Source of the DNA: an uncultured Planctomycetaceae bacterium
Lineage (GTDB): Bacteria > Planctomycetota > Planctomycetia > Planctomycetales > Planctomycetaceae
NCBI GenBank assembly: GCA_937952455.1
Contig: CALFYU010000588.1
Coordinates: forward strand, 1 to 12,448
Direction: 5' to 3'
Length of the DNA: 12,448 nt
The notes under the pieces were generated by a model. It saw nothing but the letters and a program-made list of their open reading frames with translations. It was not told the origin of the DNA and did no database searches. The number at the start of each line of letters is the position of its first letter. Within the stretch, counting starts at the first letter, position 1. The translations under genes were made by a program, and so were the position numbers. Below are positions 1-6,723 of the stretch, piece after piece.

Positions 1-1386
1 GTCAGCGGCAATCCCCGCCGTATTGATCCGGCTTTGATTATCAACCCGTATGGTCGATGAGTTGGCGGCAAAGATCGCGTGGGCCGATCCGCCGGCGGTC
101 GTCACGCGGCTGCCACGATCAACCAGCACGTCGGAGAAGTTCTCCGCCACGATCCCGAACGCACTCAGCCCCAACGTGTTGATTTCACTGCCGCGATCGA
201 CGCGCAGGCTGGACGTGTCTCCCAAGTAGACCCCCAAGGCGTCAGCGGCGAATGTGTTTACGCTGCTGTCATGGTCCACAGCAATGGAAGAGTCCAACTC
301 AGCATAAATGCCGTCGGCAAACACGCCGACCGTGTTGACGGTACTTTCGTTGTCGACGAGCACCGTCGACGTATCGCCGGCAAAAATCCCGTGGGCAAAC
401 CCTCCGGCAGTCCGAATGCCGCTGCCGTTGTCGAGCCGCAAGCTGGAGGTATTCTCCACGAAGACCCCCACGGCGTTCAGTCCCAATGTGTTCACTTGAC
501 TGGCATGGTCAATATGTGCCGACGACGCATCGTCCAGGAAGACACCGAGTGAGGCGGCGCCGAGCGTGTTAATCCAGCTTCCATTGTCGATTCTGATTGT
601 GGAAGAATCTTCGGCATACAGACCGTCGGCAATAATGCCCGCCGTAGAAATGCGGCTGCCGTGATCGACTAGTAGGGTTGTCGTGTCGCGGGCAAAAATG
701 CCGTGCGCCATGCCGCCCAAAGTCGAGACGGTACTCTCGTTGTCGACCGTCACCCAAGAGGAGTGTTCGCCGATAATCCCATAGGCGTTCAGTCCCAGCG
801 TCTCGATATCGCTCCCGTTGTCGACCCGTATTCTGGAAGAATTGTGCGCAAAAATGCCGTAGCCGGCGACACCGGCGGTTGAGACGGTGCTGCCCCGATC
901 GACCAGCACCGTGGACGAATCCGAGGCATTGATGCCGTGCGTTTCAATTCCGATCGTTGAGACGCTGCTGCCGTTGTCGACGACTAATGACGAGTTATCG
1001 ACGACTTCAATCCCATTGGCCGCCACCGCCGTGGTATTGACCGTACTGCCGTGGTCGACCGTCACCGAGGAGTTGTTCTCCGCATAGATGCCGTGGGCGC
1101 CGCCGCCGTTTGTGGTGACGTGGCTGCCGTGGTCGACAATGACGGTCGAGGAGTCATCGGCGAAGATGCCGTAAACGTCGACGCCGTTGGTGGTGACTTG
1201 ACTTGCATTGTCGAGCCGGACTGTGGAGGAGTCCTTGTCAAAGAGCCCGTAGCCTTCGAGGCCAAAGGTGGTGATGTTGTTGGCGCTGTTAAAAGTCAAC
1301 GACGAGTTGTCTTGGACCTGTGCCCCATCGGCCTGAAATCCCAGGGCGGTGATGTTGCTCGCCTCACCGACGATCAGCGAGGAGTT
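1..1386 (-). repeat. Tandem 78-bp (26-aa) repeats, 17 full units plus a partial one
   Basis: Inside the surface-protein gene, minus-strand units start at 1386 and recur every 78 bp without any indel to the window edge. Each encodes 26 residues. Recurrent positions are S-S near the start, V-D-N/H/R-G-S, T at about 14, G at about 16, and A-x-G-I/V-F/Y-A near the end. The units nearest the edge fall into four types recurring every four units (312 bp): units 8, 12 and 16 carry LGLNA/LGLSA, units 9, 13 and 17 carry GGxAHGIFA, and units 10, 14 and 18 carry an xxAD ending. The first two units (1386-1231) are the most divergent. One turn of a parallel beta-helix is usually 22-28 residues, so one repeat per coil is likely (inference). 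Confidence 0.95.
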
Positions 1387-2808
1387 TCCGTGCAAGTCGA
1401 TCCCTACGACGCTGTCGGCGGTCGTATTGATCGTCACATGATCGATCATGGTGTTCGCCGCGTTGATGCCGTAGATGCCCGCACCGGAGAGCGGATTGAG
1501 GATCGTGAAGTTCGTGGCATAGGTGTTGCTGGCCAGGCCGACGGCATTGCCCATGGAGTTTTGAATGACGGGAATCGCCCCGCCGGAGCCGTTGCCCGGC
1601 GGTATGGTCACGACGCCCAGTTGCCGTGTGTCAACTGTATAGACGGCTCCCCCGCCTTCGCCCAGCAGGTGCTGACGGTCGCGTAACTGCAGCGTCCCCT
1701 GCCCGTCGAAGACGCTGTCGGAATACAGGTAGACAATGTCTCTCGTTTCTGAGTTCGCAAACACGCGGCTGACGTCGTTGAGCGGATCCTCAAACGTGCC
1801 GTCTCCTCCGTTGGGGGCGGCGCTGTTGACGTGCACAAATCGAATGTCGGTTCCGTCGGGGTACTCCAGCGGGGCTTCCAGATACTCCGGTGCTTTGTCG
1901 ATGGTCCCACGAGCAATGGTGACGGCCCCTTTCCGATAGACCGGGTCGTCCATGCGATCGTGCACCGAGTTCGGTGCCACGGTCCGATCTCGCCGGAAAA
2001 TGTCGGTGTAGACCGTAGCCCCAAACCAGACTTGTGTCTTGAAAAAGCGATCGTGCTGAATGCCCAGATTCAGATCGATGCTGTTGGCCACGTTGGCGTT
2101 GAGGCGCCCCGAAATGCCGGGGGCGTCGGTCAGTTCGGGATTGTTGTAGTAATAGCCGCCGACGTATCCGCTCAGCACGGCCCAATTCAGCAGATCGTCG
2201 GTGAGGACCGAGCCGCCCTCAAAATCAAACCCCCGCAGCGACTGTTCGATTTGAGATTGCCGATTGAAGATCCCCCCGTAAACCAGATAGTTTTCCTCAA
2301 AGCGAATCGAGGGCATGGTCCCGCTGAGAAAGCCGTTGGAATAGGTTGAGAGCACCGTGCGGTCTTGACCGGCGGGAACATAGAAATTGTTGCGGAACTG
2401 CAAACGGTCGAACAGCAACTCCCAGCCGAAACCGACTTGCCGGTAAATCGCACGGGAGGTCTGGCGCTGATCGGTGAAGACGTTCACCCCCCAGACCGCA
2501 TCGGGATCGCTCAGATACCCGCGAAAACCGCCCCCCAGGTTATAGCCCAGGTCCGAGTATTCATCGATCAGAAAGCGGGTGTCGAAGAAGAACAACAGGT
2601 CTTCGTCACCAAATGGGACGAACGCCCGGAGGTCGGAATAGTTGACATCGACGCCGTTCTCGCGCGTTTGGGTGTGGACGCCCAGCCGAGGGTCGAATTC
2701 TCCGGCATCTGCGGATGACGCACTGCCGAAAGCTAGCACCAAAAGAAATCCCAAACTGACGCGTAGTGCAGACCGAGAGCGCGATGTTTGCCGCAGCATG
2801 CTGTTCAT
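1..2808 (-). CDS. Inverse-autotransporter-like outer-membrane protein with beta-helix repeat passenger (partial, C-terminus beyond left edge)
   Basis: The minus strand is open without a stop from ATG 2808 to base 1 (936 codons). Residues 1-35 form a Sec signal peptide (basic start, hydrophobic SLGFLLVLAFG, likely cleavage after ADA). Residues about 36-272 alternate like beta-barrel strands and resemble the inverse autotransporter (intimin/invasin) barrel, with phrases such as LGGGFRGYL, VWGVNVFTD and VGFGWELLF. After a linker, about 324-474 begin a right-handed beta-helix (VNSAAPNGGDGTFEDPL). Residues 475-936 are 26-residue repeats with a VDNGSxVxTxGxxAxGIxA pattern. Known family role: the barrel anchors in the outer membrane and exports the C-terminal passenger. 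Surface adhesin or structural function is inference. AAGG touches ATG 2808 but lies 9 nt before an in-frame ATG at 2799, which may be the true start. It is much longer than a bare barrel; total length is unknown. Confidence 0.85.
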   Translation of the reverse strand, partial: MNSMLRQTSRSRSALRVSLGFLLVLAFGSASSADAGEFDPRLGVHTQTRENGVDVNYSDLRAFVPFGDEDLLFFFDTRFLIDEYSDLGYNLGGGFRGYLSDPDAVWGVNVFTDQRQTSRAIYRQVGFGWELLFDRLQFRNNFYVPAGQDRTVLSTYSNGFLSGTMPSIRFEENYLVYGGIFNRQSQIEQSLRGFDFEGGSVLTDDLLNWAVLSGYVGGYYYNNPELTDAPGISGRLNANVANSIDLNLGIQHDRFFKTQVWFGATVYTDIFRRDRTVAPNSVHDRMDDPVYRKGAVTIARGTIDKAPEYLEAPLEYPDGTDIRFVHVNSAAPNGGDGTFEDPLNDVSRVFANSETRDIVYLYSDSVFDGQGTLQLRDRQHLLGEGGGAVYTVDTRQLGVVTIPPGNGSGGAIPVIQNSMGNAVGLASNTYATNFTILNPLSGAGIYGINAANTMIDHVTINTTADSVVGIDLHGNSSLIVGEASNITALGFQADGAQVQDNSSLTFNSANNITTFGLEGYGLFDKDSSTVRLDNASQVTTNGVDVYGIFADDSSTVIVDHGSHVTTNGGGAHGIYAENNSSVTVDHGSTVNTTAVAANGIEVVDNSSLVVDNGSSVSTIGIETHGINASDSSTVLVDRGSTVSTAGVAGYGIFAHNSSRIRVDNGSDIETLGLNAYGIIGEHSSWVTVDNESTVSTLGGMAHGIFARDTTTLLVDHGSRISTAGIIADGLYAEDSSTIRIDNGSWINTLGAASLGVFLDDASSAHIDHASQVNTLGLNAVGVFVENTSSLRLDNGSGIRTAGGFAHGIFAGDTSTVLVDNESTVNTVGVFADGIYAELDSSIAVDHDSSVNTFAADALGVYLGDTSSLRVDRGSEINTLGLSAFGIVAENFSDVLVDRGSRVTTAGGSAHAIFAANSSTIRVDNQSRINTAGIAAD

Positions 2809-3120
2809 CCTTGGGTGGCAAATACAGAAAAAGGAATCCATTCCTTCGAAATGCTGTATCTACTTTAATCGGTGGGTGTTGCCCGCTTCTGGCGGGCAAT
2901 CAAAGCATTGGGGTTGTTTTCCGATTCATCTCATGCGGAAGATTCCGGTTATGCGGCCTTTGCCAATTGCGTTTGCCAACGCGACGTTGCTGCCAAGCTG
3001 CCGACTTCTCGTTTCGGCATGACCAATTTCAACGTCGACGTGACTTGCCGATCGGATCTCTCGATCCGGCCAGTGCGGGGGAGTCGTGACCGATGGTCCG
3101 AGATTGTCAGCGGATGGGAG
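2809..3120 (-). promoter_or_regulatory. Leader/upstream region of the surface-protein gene, with hairpins and TTGGCA direct repeats
   Basis: This 312-bp stretch has no convincing gene and must contain the control region of the surface-protein gene. Read on the minus strand, TTGGCA occurs three times, at 2996-2991, 2979-2974 and 2966-2961. The last two are exactly 13 bp apart, which suggests an operator array. A perfect 8-bp hairpin (TTGCCCGC / GCGGGCAA, 5-nt loop) lies at 2879-2899. A second, at 2831-2846, has 7-bp arms and a 2-nt spacer and is followed on the minus strand by T residues, so it looks like a weak attenuator. A third (CGGATC, TCTC loop, GATCCG; 3053-3068) lies 53 nt after the upstream gene's stop and has no T-run. 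I could not assign clear -35/-10 boxes. Individual roles are inference. Confidence 0.35.
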
Positions 3121-3597
3121 TCATGCAAACGCGTCCGCGGCGGCGAAGCGTCGCCGACTGCGGAGTTCCTCGCAATGGCTTTGCGACTGTTCGCGAAAGT
3201 AACTGAACGTAATTCCAGCGAAGCGCTCATCGCCGCCGAGGGCGTCCAGCGTATCCCAGAGTTCCACCCGGCTTTGCGCGGCCAAGACCAGCGCTTCCAA
3301 CTCGACGACGCGGCTCAGGTCGGAATAACTCAGCAGCGAGTCGTTGAGTTTGAACCGACCGAGTTTTTCAGCAAACCAGGCGGCCCCTTTTTTGAGAGGG
3401 TCTTCGGTTCGTCCCATGCGGGACAAGATGTCGCCGACAATTGATTTTTGTGCGGCAACCTCCACGGCCAATCGGCTCAAAAATTCTCCCAGCGGCGCTC
3501 GCCGATTGCTGGCTTCGCAACGGCGAGCCAGTTCGATTTCTCCGACCATCAATGCCAAGTGGTCATTGAGATAAATTGCCAGACGGTCGTCGTTCAT
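3121..3597 (-). CDS. Hypothetical helical protein, possibly ferritin-like (158 aa)
   Basis: Starts at ATG 3597 with a purine-rich stretch (AAGGTAGAGATCAGA) just upstream, 8 nt after the SDR stop, so the two are probably one operon. An open frame extends upstream to 3828 but overlaps the SDR heavily and is rejected. The 158 residues look almost entirely alpha-helical: an N-terminal helix (DRLAIYLNDHLALMVGEIELARRC), several heptad-like helices, and a C-terminal basic region (EELRSRRRFAAADAFA). The N-terminal pattern of spaced E/H residues (LNDHLALMVGEIELA) and the later FREQSQSHCEEL recall ferritin-like four-helix bundles, but I cannot confirm a complete di-iron ExxH set. No signal peptide or membrane segment is visible, so it is cytosolic. 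Function is unknown; co-transcription hints at a role with the SDR. Confidence 0.75.
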   Translation of the reverse strand: MNDDRLAIYLNDHLALMVGEIELARRCEASNRRAPLGEFLSRLAVEVAAQKSIVGDILSRMGRTEDPLKKGAAWFAEKLGRFKLNDSLLSYSDLSRVVELEALVLAAQSRVELWDTLDALGGDERFAGITFSYFREQSQSHCEELRSRRRFAAADAFA

Positions 3598-3605
3598 TCT
3601 GATCT

Positions 3606-4559
3606 CTACCTTAGAGTGGATGAATGGTCTTGGAGAGCCCGCCGGATCGCTTCTGTAATTCCGGCCGGCCGGATTGCAAAAGCATCCAAGGCTGACGTGT
3701 CGCGCACGATCGTTGGGTTTTTTAAACCTTCGATCAAGTGACGTCCTACCTCCGCAGTCGCGGGCGTAACGAGCCCCAGCCACAAACTGGACAGGTACGG
3801 TGTGAGAACCGGAACCGAGATCAACCAACGCCGCAGCCCACGTTGCCGGGCATATTCTCGAATCAGGTCGCCGTAAGTCACGACGTCCTTGCCGCCAATT
3901 TCGTAAACCCGGCTGTCTCCCGGCGGTGCGTCGAGCGCGGCCAGCATATAGGACAACGCGTCATCAATCGCGATAGGCTGCGTCGGCGTCGCCAACCACC
4001 GAGGACAAATCATGATGGGCAGACGATTCGTGAGCGCTCCGATCAAATCGAAGGAGAGGCTTCCGGCACCGATGACAATCGAGGCGCGAAACTCGATCGT
4101 TGGCACACCTGATTCCCGCAATATGCGGCCGACTTCGTGACGGCTGCGCAGATGTGGCGAAAGTCGCCGATCCTTTTCTTCACCCAGGCCGCCTAGATAA
4201 ATGAGCCGTTTCACCCCCGCGCGACTGGCTGCAGATGCAAAGTTCTCAGCGGCTTGGCGGTCTTGCTGCTGGAAATCCGACGATGCACCCATTAGATGCA
4301 CGAGGTAGTAGGCTGTATCGACGCCCAGCATGGCGCCGTCCAACGAGTCCTTGTCAAGAACATCGCCGCGGACGACTTGAGTCGCTTCGCAAACTTGGGG
4401 CCTAAGTCGTTCTGGGACTCGTGCCATGCAGCGCAACGTGACGGCGCGCTGTTCCAGTAACGGCACAAGGCGACTACCCACATAACCGGTCGCGCCCGTG
4501 ACAAGGACGACGGGCTGGGCACCGGTTGTTTCCCGACGGTCAGTCTCGTCCAATGTCAT
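3606..4559 (-). CDS. Atypical SDR, NAD(P)-binding epimerase-like oxidoreductase (317 aa)
   Basis: An N-terminal Rossmann fold is marked by the glycine motif TGATGYVG at residues 21-28, followed by segments typical of atypical SDRs: VRGDVLDKDSL, AYYLVHLMG, RAGVKRLIYLGGLG, and a region of substrate-domain type (RLPIMICPRWLATPTQPIAIDDAL). This resembles the SDR_a5/NmrA-like group that binds NAD(P)H; the substrate is unknown. Many relatives as I recall them carry a C-terminal DUF2867/SRPBCC-like domain (about 480-500 aa in total), and none is visible here. The start at ATG 4559 has GAGG four nucleotides before it. The next gene begins 8 nt after the stop. No signal peptide or transmembrane segment is seen, so the protein is cytosolic. 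Confidence 0.88.
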   Translation of the reverse strand: MTLDETDRRETTGAQPVVLVTGATGYVGSRLVPLLEQRAVTLRCMARVPERLRPQVCEATQVVRGDVLDKDSLDGAMLGVDTAYYLVHLMGASSDFQQQDRQAAENFASAASRAGVKRLIYLGGLGEEKDRRLSPHLRSRHEVGRILRESGVPTIEFRASIVIGAGSLSFDLIGALTNRLPIMICPRWLATPTQPIAIDDALSYMLAALDAPPGDSRVYEIGGKDVVTYGDLIREYARQRGLRRWLISVPVLTPYLSSLWLGLVTPATAEVGRHLIEGLKNPTIVRDTSALDAFAIRPAGITEAIRRALQDHSSTLR

Positions 4560-4870
4560 GTTACCTCATCGATTCGACAACAGAGACTCTTAACTCGCAG
4601 GCGCCGGCGGACGACGATCGTCCAGTTTACGGTCTTGGACATGCGACGCGATACCCGATACGTGCGGAAATGCCTTTTTTGTGGGCGAGAACAGCTTCAC
4701 CGCGGTTCTCAAGATGATCGGGTCAGGAAAGACCGCGATGACACATGGCGGGGAAGCACACCTATGAGAACCGGGCTTGATTAACTCAACGGGAGTCGGC
4801 CGCAGGCTCGAGAAACGCCGAAACTCACTGCGCCTGGTTTCGATCGACGACGGTGCTAGAACGCGGCCGT
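4560..4870. other. Gap of about 310 bp without a supported gene
   Basis: This lies between the SDR start and the ASCH gene end. Open frames cross it on both strands (minus 4590-4988, plus 4777-4962), but they overlap the ASCH coding end, have atypical composition (many R, S and P) and lack clear ribosome sites. One perfect 8-bp inverted repeat, CGGTTCTC at 4703-4710 and GAGAACCG at 4766-4773, is separated by 55 bp; it could be chance. The SDR promoter is expected here, but I cannot place it. No RNA gene is recognised. Confidence 0.4.
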
Positions 4871-5449
4871 TCATGCTCCTTCGCATGCTAGGAGAAATGC
4901 TCGTCCCCGTGGAGACAAACGATATCCGACGTCCAAACTTTCGGTCAGCCCAAGATTCTTGAGTTTTCGAATATTTGTCTTGAGCCACTCTTTGTCAAAG
5001 CGACTTTGGCCGGCAAGCTCGGCGGCGCGCGTTCCGGGGAACTCCGAAATCAGCTGCAATACCTCAGTCGTCCAAGCGCCGAACTTGCTTCGGTTGTCCA
5101 AGCGCACAAGCCGGATTTGAAGCGCAGCAACATCTTCTTCACTCAATGCGTCGTCTGCGCGTAGTGCTATTCTGGGGTCATCGCCAATCCGTTCAAACTC
5201 GATTCGATATAGCTCACCATCGGATCGCAGCGTGGCCGCGATCTCCGCAACTGTCGAATAGCCGGCCTTTCGCGCGGAGGAATGAGTGACTGCGCGTTGT
5301 GGAACGACTTCCACCGACTTGATCAACAGCAACCCGGCAGGAGTCTGAAGCGTTCCGCCTTCTTTTACGGTCGGGCGTCTCCAGCGACGAAAGGCGAGGG
5401 TCACGCGACCTTGCTCAATTCCGTCCAAAATGTGCTTCTTGAAAAGCAT
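4871..5449 (-). CDS. ASCH-domain protein with winged-helix-like C-terminus (192 aa)
   Basis: Starts at ATG 5449 with AAAGG five nucleotides upstream; the longer open frame from TTG 5467 is less likely. Residues 1-50 match an ASCH/PUA-like module, with MLFKKHILDGIEQGRVTLAF followed by RRWRRPTVKEGG, then LLIKSVEVV. ASCH domains are small beta-barrel RNA-binding-like folds; the ligand here is unknown. Residues about 122-190 (WTTEVLQLISEFPGTRAAELAG, then WLKTNIRKLKNLGLTESLDVGYRLSPRGRAF) look like a winged helix-turn-helix with a wing formed by VGYRLSPRG, so the protein may bind nucleic acid with both ends. I recall similar ASCH proteins of about 190 aa in actinobacteria. No membrane or signal segment is seen. 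Confidence 0.75.
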   Translation of the reverse strand: MLFKKHILDGIEQGRVTLAFRRWRRPTVKEGGTLQTPAGLLLIKSVEVVPQRAVTHSSARKAGYSTVAEIAATLRSDGELYRIEFERIGDDPRIALRADDALSEEDVAALQIRLVRLDNRSKFGAWTTEVLQLISEFPGTRAAELAGQSRFDKEWLKTNIRKLKNLGLTESLDVGYRLSPRGRAFLLACEGA

Positions 5450-5507
5450 AGTGGCCTTTCGTTCCAAGTTTGCTGTAGTTGATAATCACGCTCCGGAACG
5501 AGGAGTT

Positions 5508-5705
5508 TCAAGAGCTTTCCGTGTTTCTTTTAATGGCACCCGCCAAATACGCCGAAGGTGATGATATCAATGCACTTCCATCGACGGTGGTTGTCGAGCG
5601 GACATGAAAGCTCGCGAGGCTATCGAGAAATTCACATCGTAGCGTACTCTTCTTGTCGATCAATCTGACGAGGGTATAATCACCGTCTGAATCTGTCACT
5701 TTCAT
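5508..5705 (-). CDS. Possible small hypothetical protein (65 aa)
   Basis: ATG 5705 opens a 65-residue frame (starting MKVTDSDGDYTLVRLIDKK) with AGAGGA about 10 nt upstream. Codon use is lower in GC than in the neighbouring genes. No domain, signal peptide or membrane segment is recognised, and the end looks unstructured. It shares its DNA with a TATAAT box on the plus strand, and it ends 58 bp from the start of the ASCH gene, which runs in the same direction. It may be a real leader gene of the ASCH unit or a chance frame; I lean slightly towards chance. Confidence 0.3.
   Translation of the reverse strand: MKVTDSDGDYTLVRLIDKKSTLRCEFLDSLASFHVRSTTTVDGSALISSPSAYLAGAIKRNTESS
5653..5680 (+). promoter_or_regulatory. 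Promoter-like -35/-10 on the plus strand
   Basis: TTGTCG at 5653-5658 is followed after 16 bp by a perfect TATAAT at 5675-5680. The -35 is weak (TTG only). Transcription would begin near 5687 and read into the plus-strand leader and hairpin region. The same bases would be coding on the minus strand if the small ORF there is real. Confidence 0.35.
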
Positions 5706-6020
5706 GTCGAGCTTTTCCTCTTGTTATAGGAGGGCGACTATGCAAGATCCACCGGGCCAGTTGTGGTGAGGGAGCCTGCCTGCCGCTTGCGGGCGAAAGG
5801 CCGGTTCGGTCCACTGGGGCAGTTCGCCCGCGACCGCGTCCCGCGAATTTCGCAACTCGACATCCCGCTGTGTTCCCAGCAGCGACGGCGATGCGAGTGT
5901 GGCCCGAAATGGGTCCGTCAGGGGCGGTCGCCCGCGCGCGGATTCGCCAACCGGTTGACCGCTTAGCTCTCTCGAGACTTCACAAGACCCTCGCCCTCTC
6001 GTTGCGGCGGGGGTCTCTTT
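5687..6020 (+). ncRNA. Candidate structured RNA or small-protein transcript, ending in a terminator-like hairpin
   Basis: No confident protein gene covers this stretch, yet on the plus strand it has a full set of expression signals. A perfect AGGAGG (5729-5734 region) sits 6 nt before ATG 5740, which opens a 9-codon frame (MQDPPGQLW, stop 5767-5769). GTG codons at 5763/5766 overlap that stop and open a basic, Cys-containing 67-residue frame to TAG 5966. Twenty bases later comes the hairpin 5985-6016. Short local hairpins are frequent: GGGC-AGTTC-GCCC (5817-5829), GGCCC-GAAAT-GGGTC, and GGGC-GGTC-GCCC. This could be a structured RNA, a dispersed repeat, or a leader-coupled small gene. I do not recognise a known RNA family (not RNase P, tmRNA or SRP RNA by their conserved motifs). 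Confidence 0.35.
5985..6020 (+). terminator. Terminator-like hairpin after the plus-strand candidate transcript
   Basis: AGACCCTCGCC (5985-5995) pairs over all 11 positions (one G-U) with GGCGGGGGTCT (6006-6016) around a 10-nt loop, and is followed by CTTT, then GCGTTTCTT. The T tract is short. A second perfect hairpin, TTAACGC (6028-6034) and GCGTTAA (6040-6046) with a 5-nt loop, follows, then TTTGACGTTTT. The second might also serve the minus-strand DoxX gene ending at 6073, although the minus side shows no T-run. Confidence 0.5.
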
Positions 6021-6072
6021 GCGTTTCTTAACGCCGTTTGCGTTAATTTGACGTTTTGGGTCCGGGGGCGTT

Positions 6073-6465
6073 TCAGTCGGAGGTCTTCGGTGCCAGTGAC
6101 CGAACCGCCCGCGTGTGCCAATAGGCCCACAAGATAAAGACGCCTTGCAGCGGCAAACGTAGCAAATGCAGCAGCGGCGGGGCAGGCAGCACCTCTTGGT
6201 GCCGATAGACGTAGATGTTGGCAGGAAACACGGCAATCAATAGCGCGATGATCCCCCAGGCGGCGAGCCGCGAACAGCGGGGAACCAATAGCAACAGACC
6301 CAGCGCGACTTCACAAACTCCGCTCAGAAAAACGAGTTCGCGGTGCCACGGCAAATAAGGGGGCATGATTTTCATGTAAAAGTCGGGATTGATGAAATGC
6401 ATCGTGCCCGCAACTACCATGAAGATCGCCAAGACGAACTTGGAAACTGTCTTGAAAGTGCTCAT
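6073..6465 (-). CDS. DoxX-like small integral membrane protein (130 aa)
   Basis: Start chosen at ATG 6465, with AAAGGG six nucleotides upstream; the longer frame to 6585 would overlap most of the preceding small gene. There are four hydrophobic segments at about residues 7-25, 44-62, 66-85 and 103-117. The first carries the DoxX-type pattern VVAGTMHFINPDFYMKIMPPYLPW, and the second has SGVCEVALGLLLLVP. About 130 aa with four helices is the usual size for this family, whose members are inner-membrane proteins sometimes linked to redox or quinone-associated partners; a precise role is unknown. The ATG overlaps the stop of the upstream four-Cys gene (ATGA), which implies translational coupling. 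It is the last gene of a probable three-gene unit with the methyltransferase. Confidence 0.85.
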   Translation of the reverse strand: MSTFKTVSKFVLAIFMVVAGTMHFINPDFYMKIMPPYLPWHRELVFLSGVCEVALGLLLLVPRCSRLAAWGIIALLIAVFPANIYVYRHQEVLPAPPLLHLLRLPLQGVFILWAYWHTRAVRSLAPKTSD

Positions 6466-6665
6466 CCGCTGCCCTTTCTCGATTCGTCGCGGGCCGATCG
6501 GTTCGATTCCCGGTATCCCTCGCAAGATGGCAACGGCTGCGGCGGATATTTCGCGAACCTTCGATCCGTTAACGACAATTCGCACAACAGAAATTGCGAT
6601 CCGCTGCCGGAGATGACGTCTCTTTTGTAGTCACACGTCCGGCACAAAGAGATCGGCGCTTTCAT
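6462..6665 (-). CDS. Small four-cysteine (CxxC) hypothetical protein (67 aa)
   Basis: ATG 6665 (or GTG 6674) opens a short frame ending at TGA 6462, overlapping the DoxX start by 4 nt. The N-terminal 51 residues look like a compact domain with C8, C11, C28 and C48 (SLCRTCDYKRDV, FLLCELS, KYPPQPLPSCEGY). This spacing suits a small zinc-ribbon-like or other metal site, which is inference. The tail after residue 51 is charged and probably disordered. No signal peptide or membrane segment. The ATGA overlap, the ordered cysteines and the position between two co-directional genes make it likely to be real despite its size. I do not recognise a named family. Confidence 0.65.
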   Translation of the reverse strand: MKAPISLCRTCDYKRDVISGSGSQFLLCELSLTDRRFAKYPPQPLPSCEGYRESNRSARDESRKGSG

Positions 6666-6723
6666 TTCCCGCACAATTTCAGGTCTCCCGCCGTCGCGAC
6701 GATCAGCGCATACGAGCCGCGTT

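Noticed and set aside
1..1386. The 78-bp tandem units could be mistaken for a CRISPR array or satellite DNA.
   Set aside because: They are contiguous with no unique spacers, stay in one open frame for 462 codons, and diverge at the DNA level while keeping residue patterns.
79..1686. Several plus-strand frames (for example 79-552 and 1051-1686).
   Set aside because: They are shadows of the repeat-coding minus strand; their translations show no recognisable domain pattern and lack ribosome sites.
3121..3828. An upstream-extended start for the 158-aa helical protein.
   Set aside because: It would overlap the SDR gene by more than 200 bp; ATG 3597 has a purine-rich upstream site and clean spacing.
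4590..4988. A 132-codon minus frame between the SDR and ASCH genes.
   Set aside because: It overlaps the ASCH coding end, is rich in R, S and P, and has no family resemblance or ribosome site.
5724..6236. A 170-codon minus frame across the hairpin-rich region.
   Set aside because: It overlaps the DoxX gene end and is low-complexity R/P/S-rich; the plus-strand signals explain the region better.
6692..6701. CGTCGCGACG palindrome between the methyltransferase and the four-Cys gene, sharing the REP core.
   Set aside because: It lacks the GGGTG arms of the two true copies, and a 10-bp palindrome is easily met by chance in GC-rich DNA.
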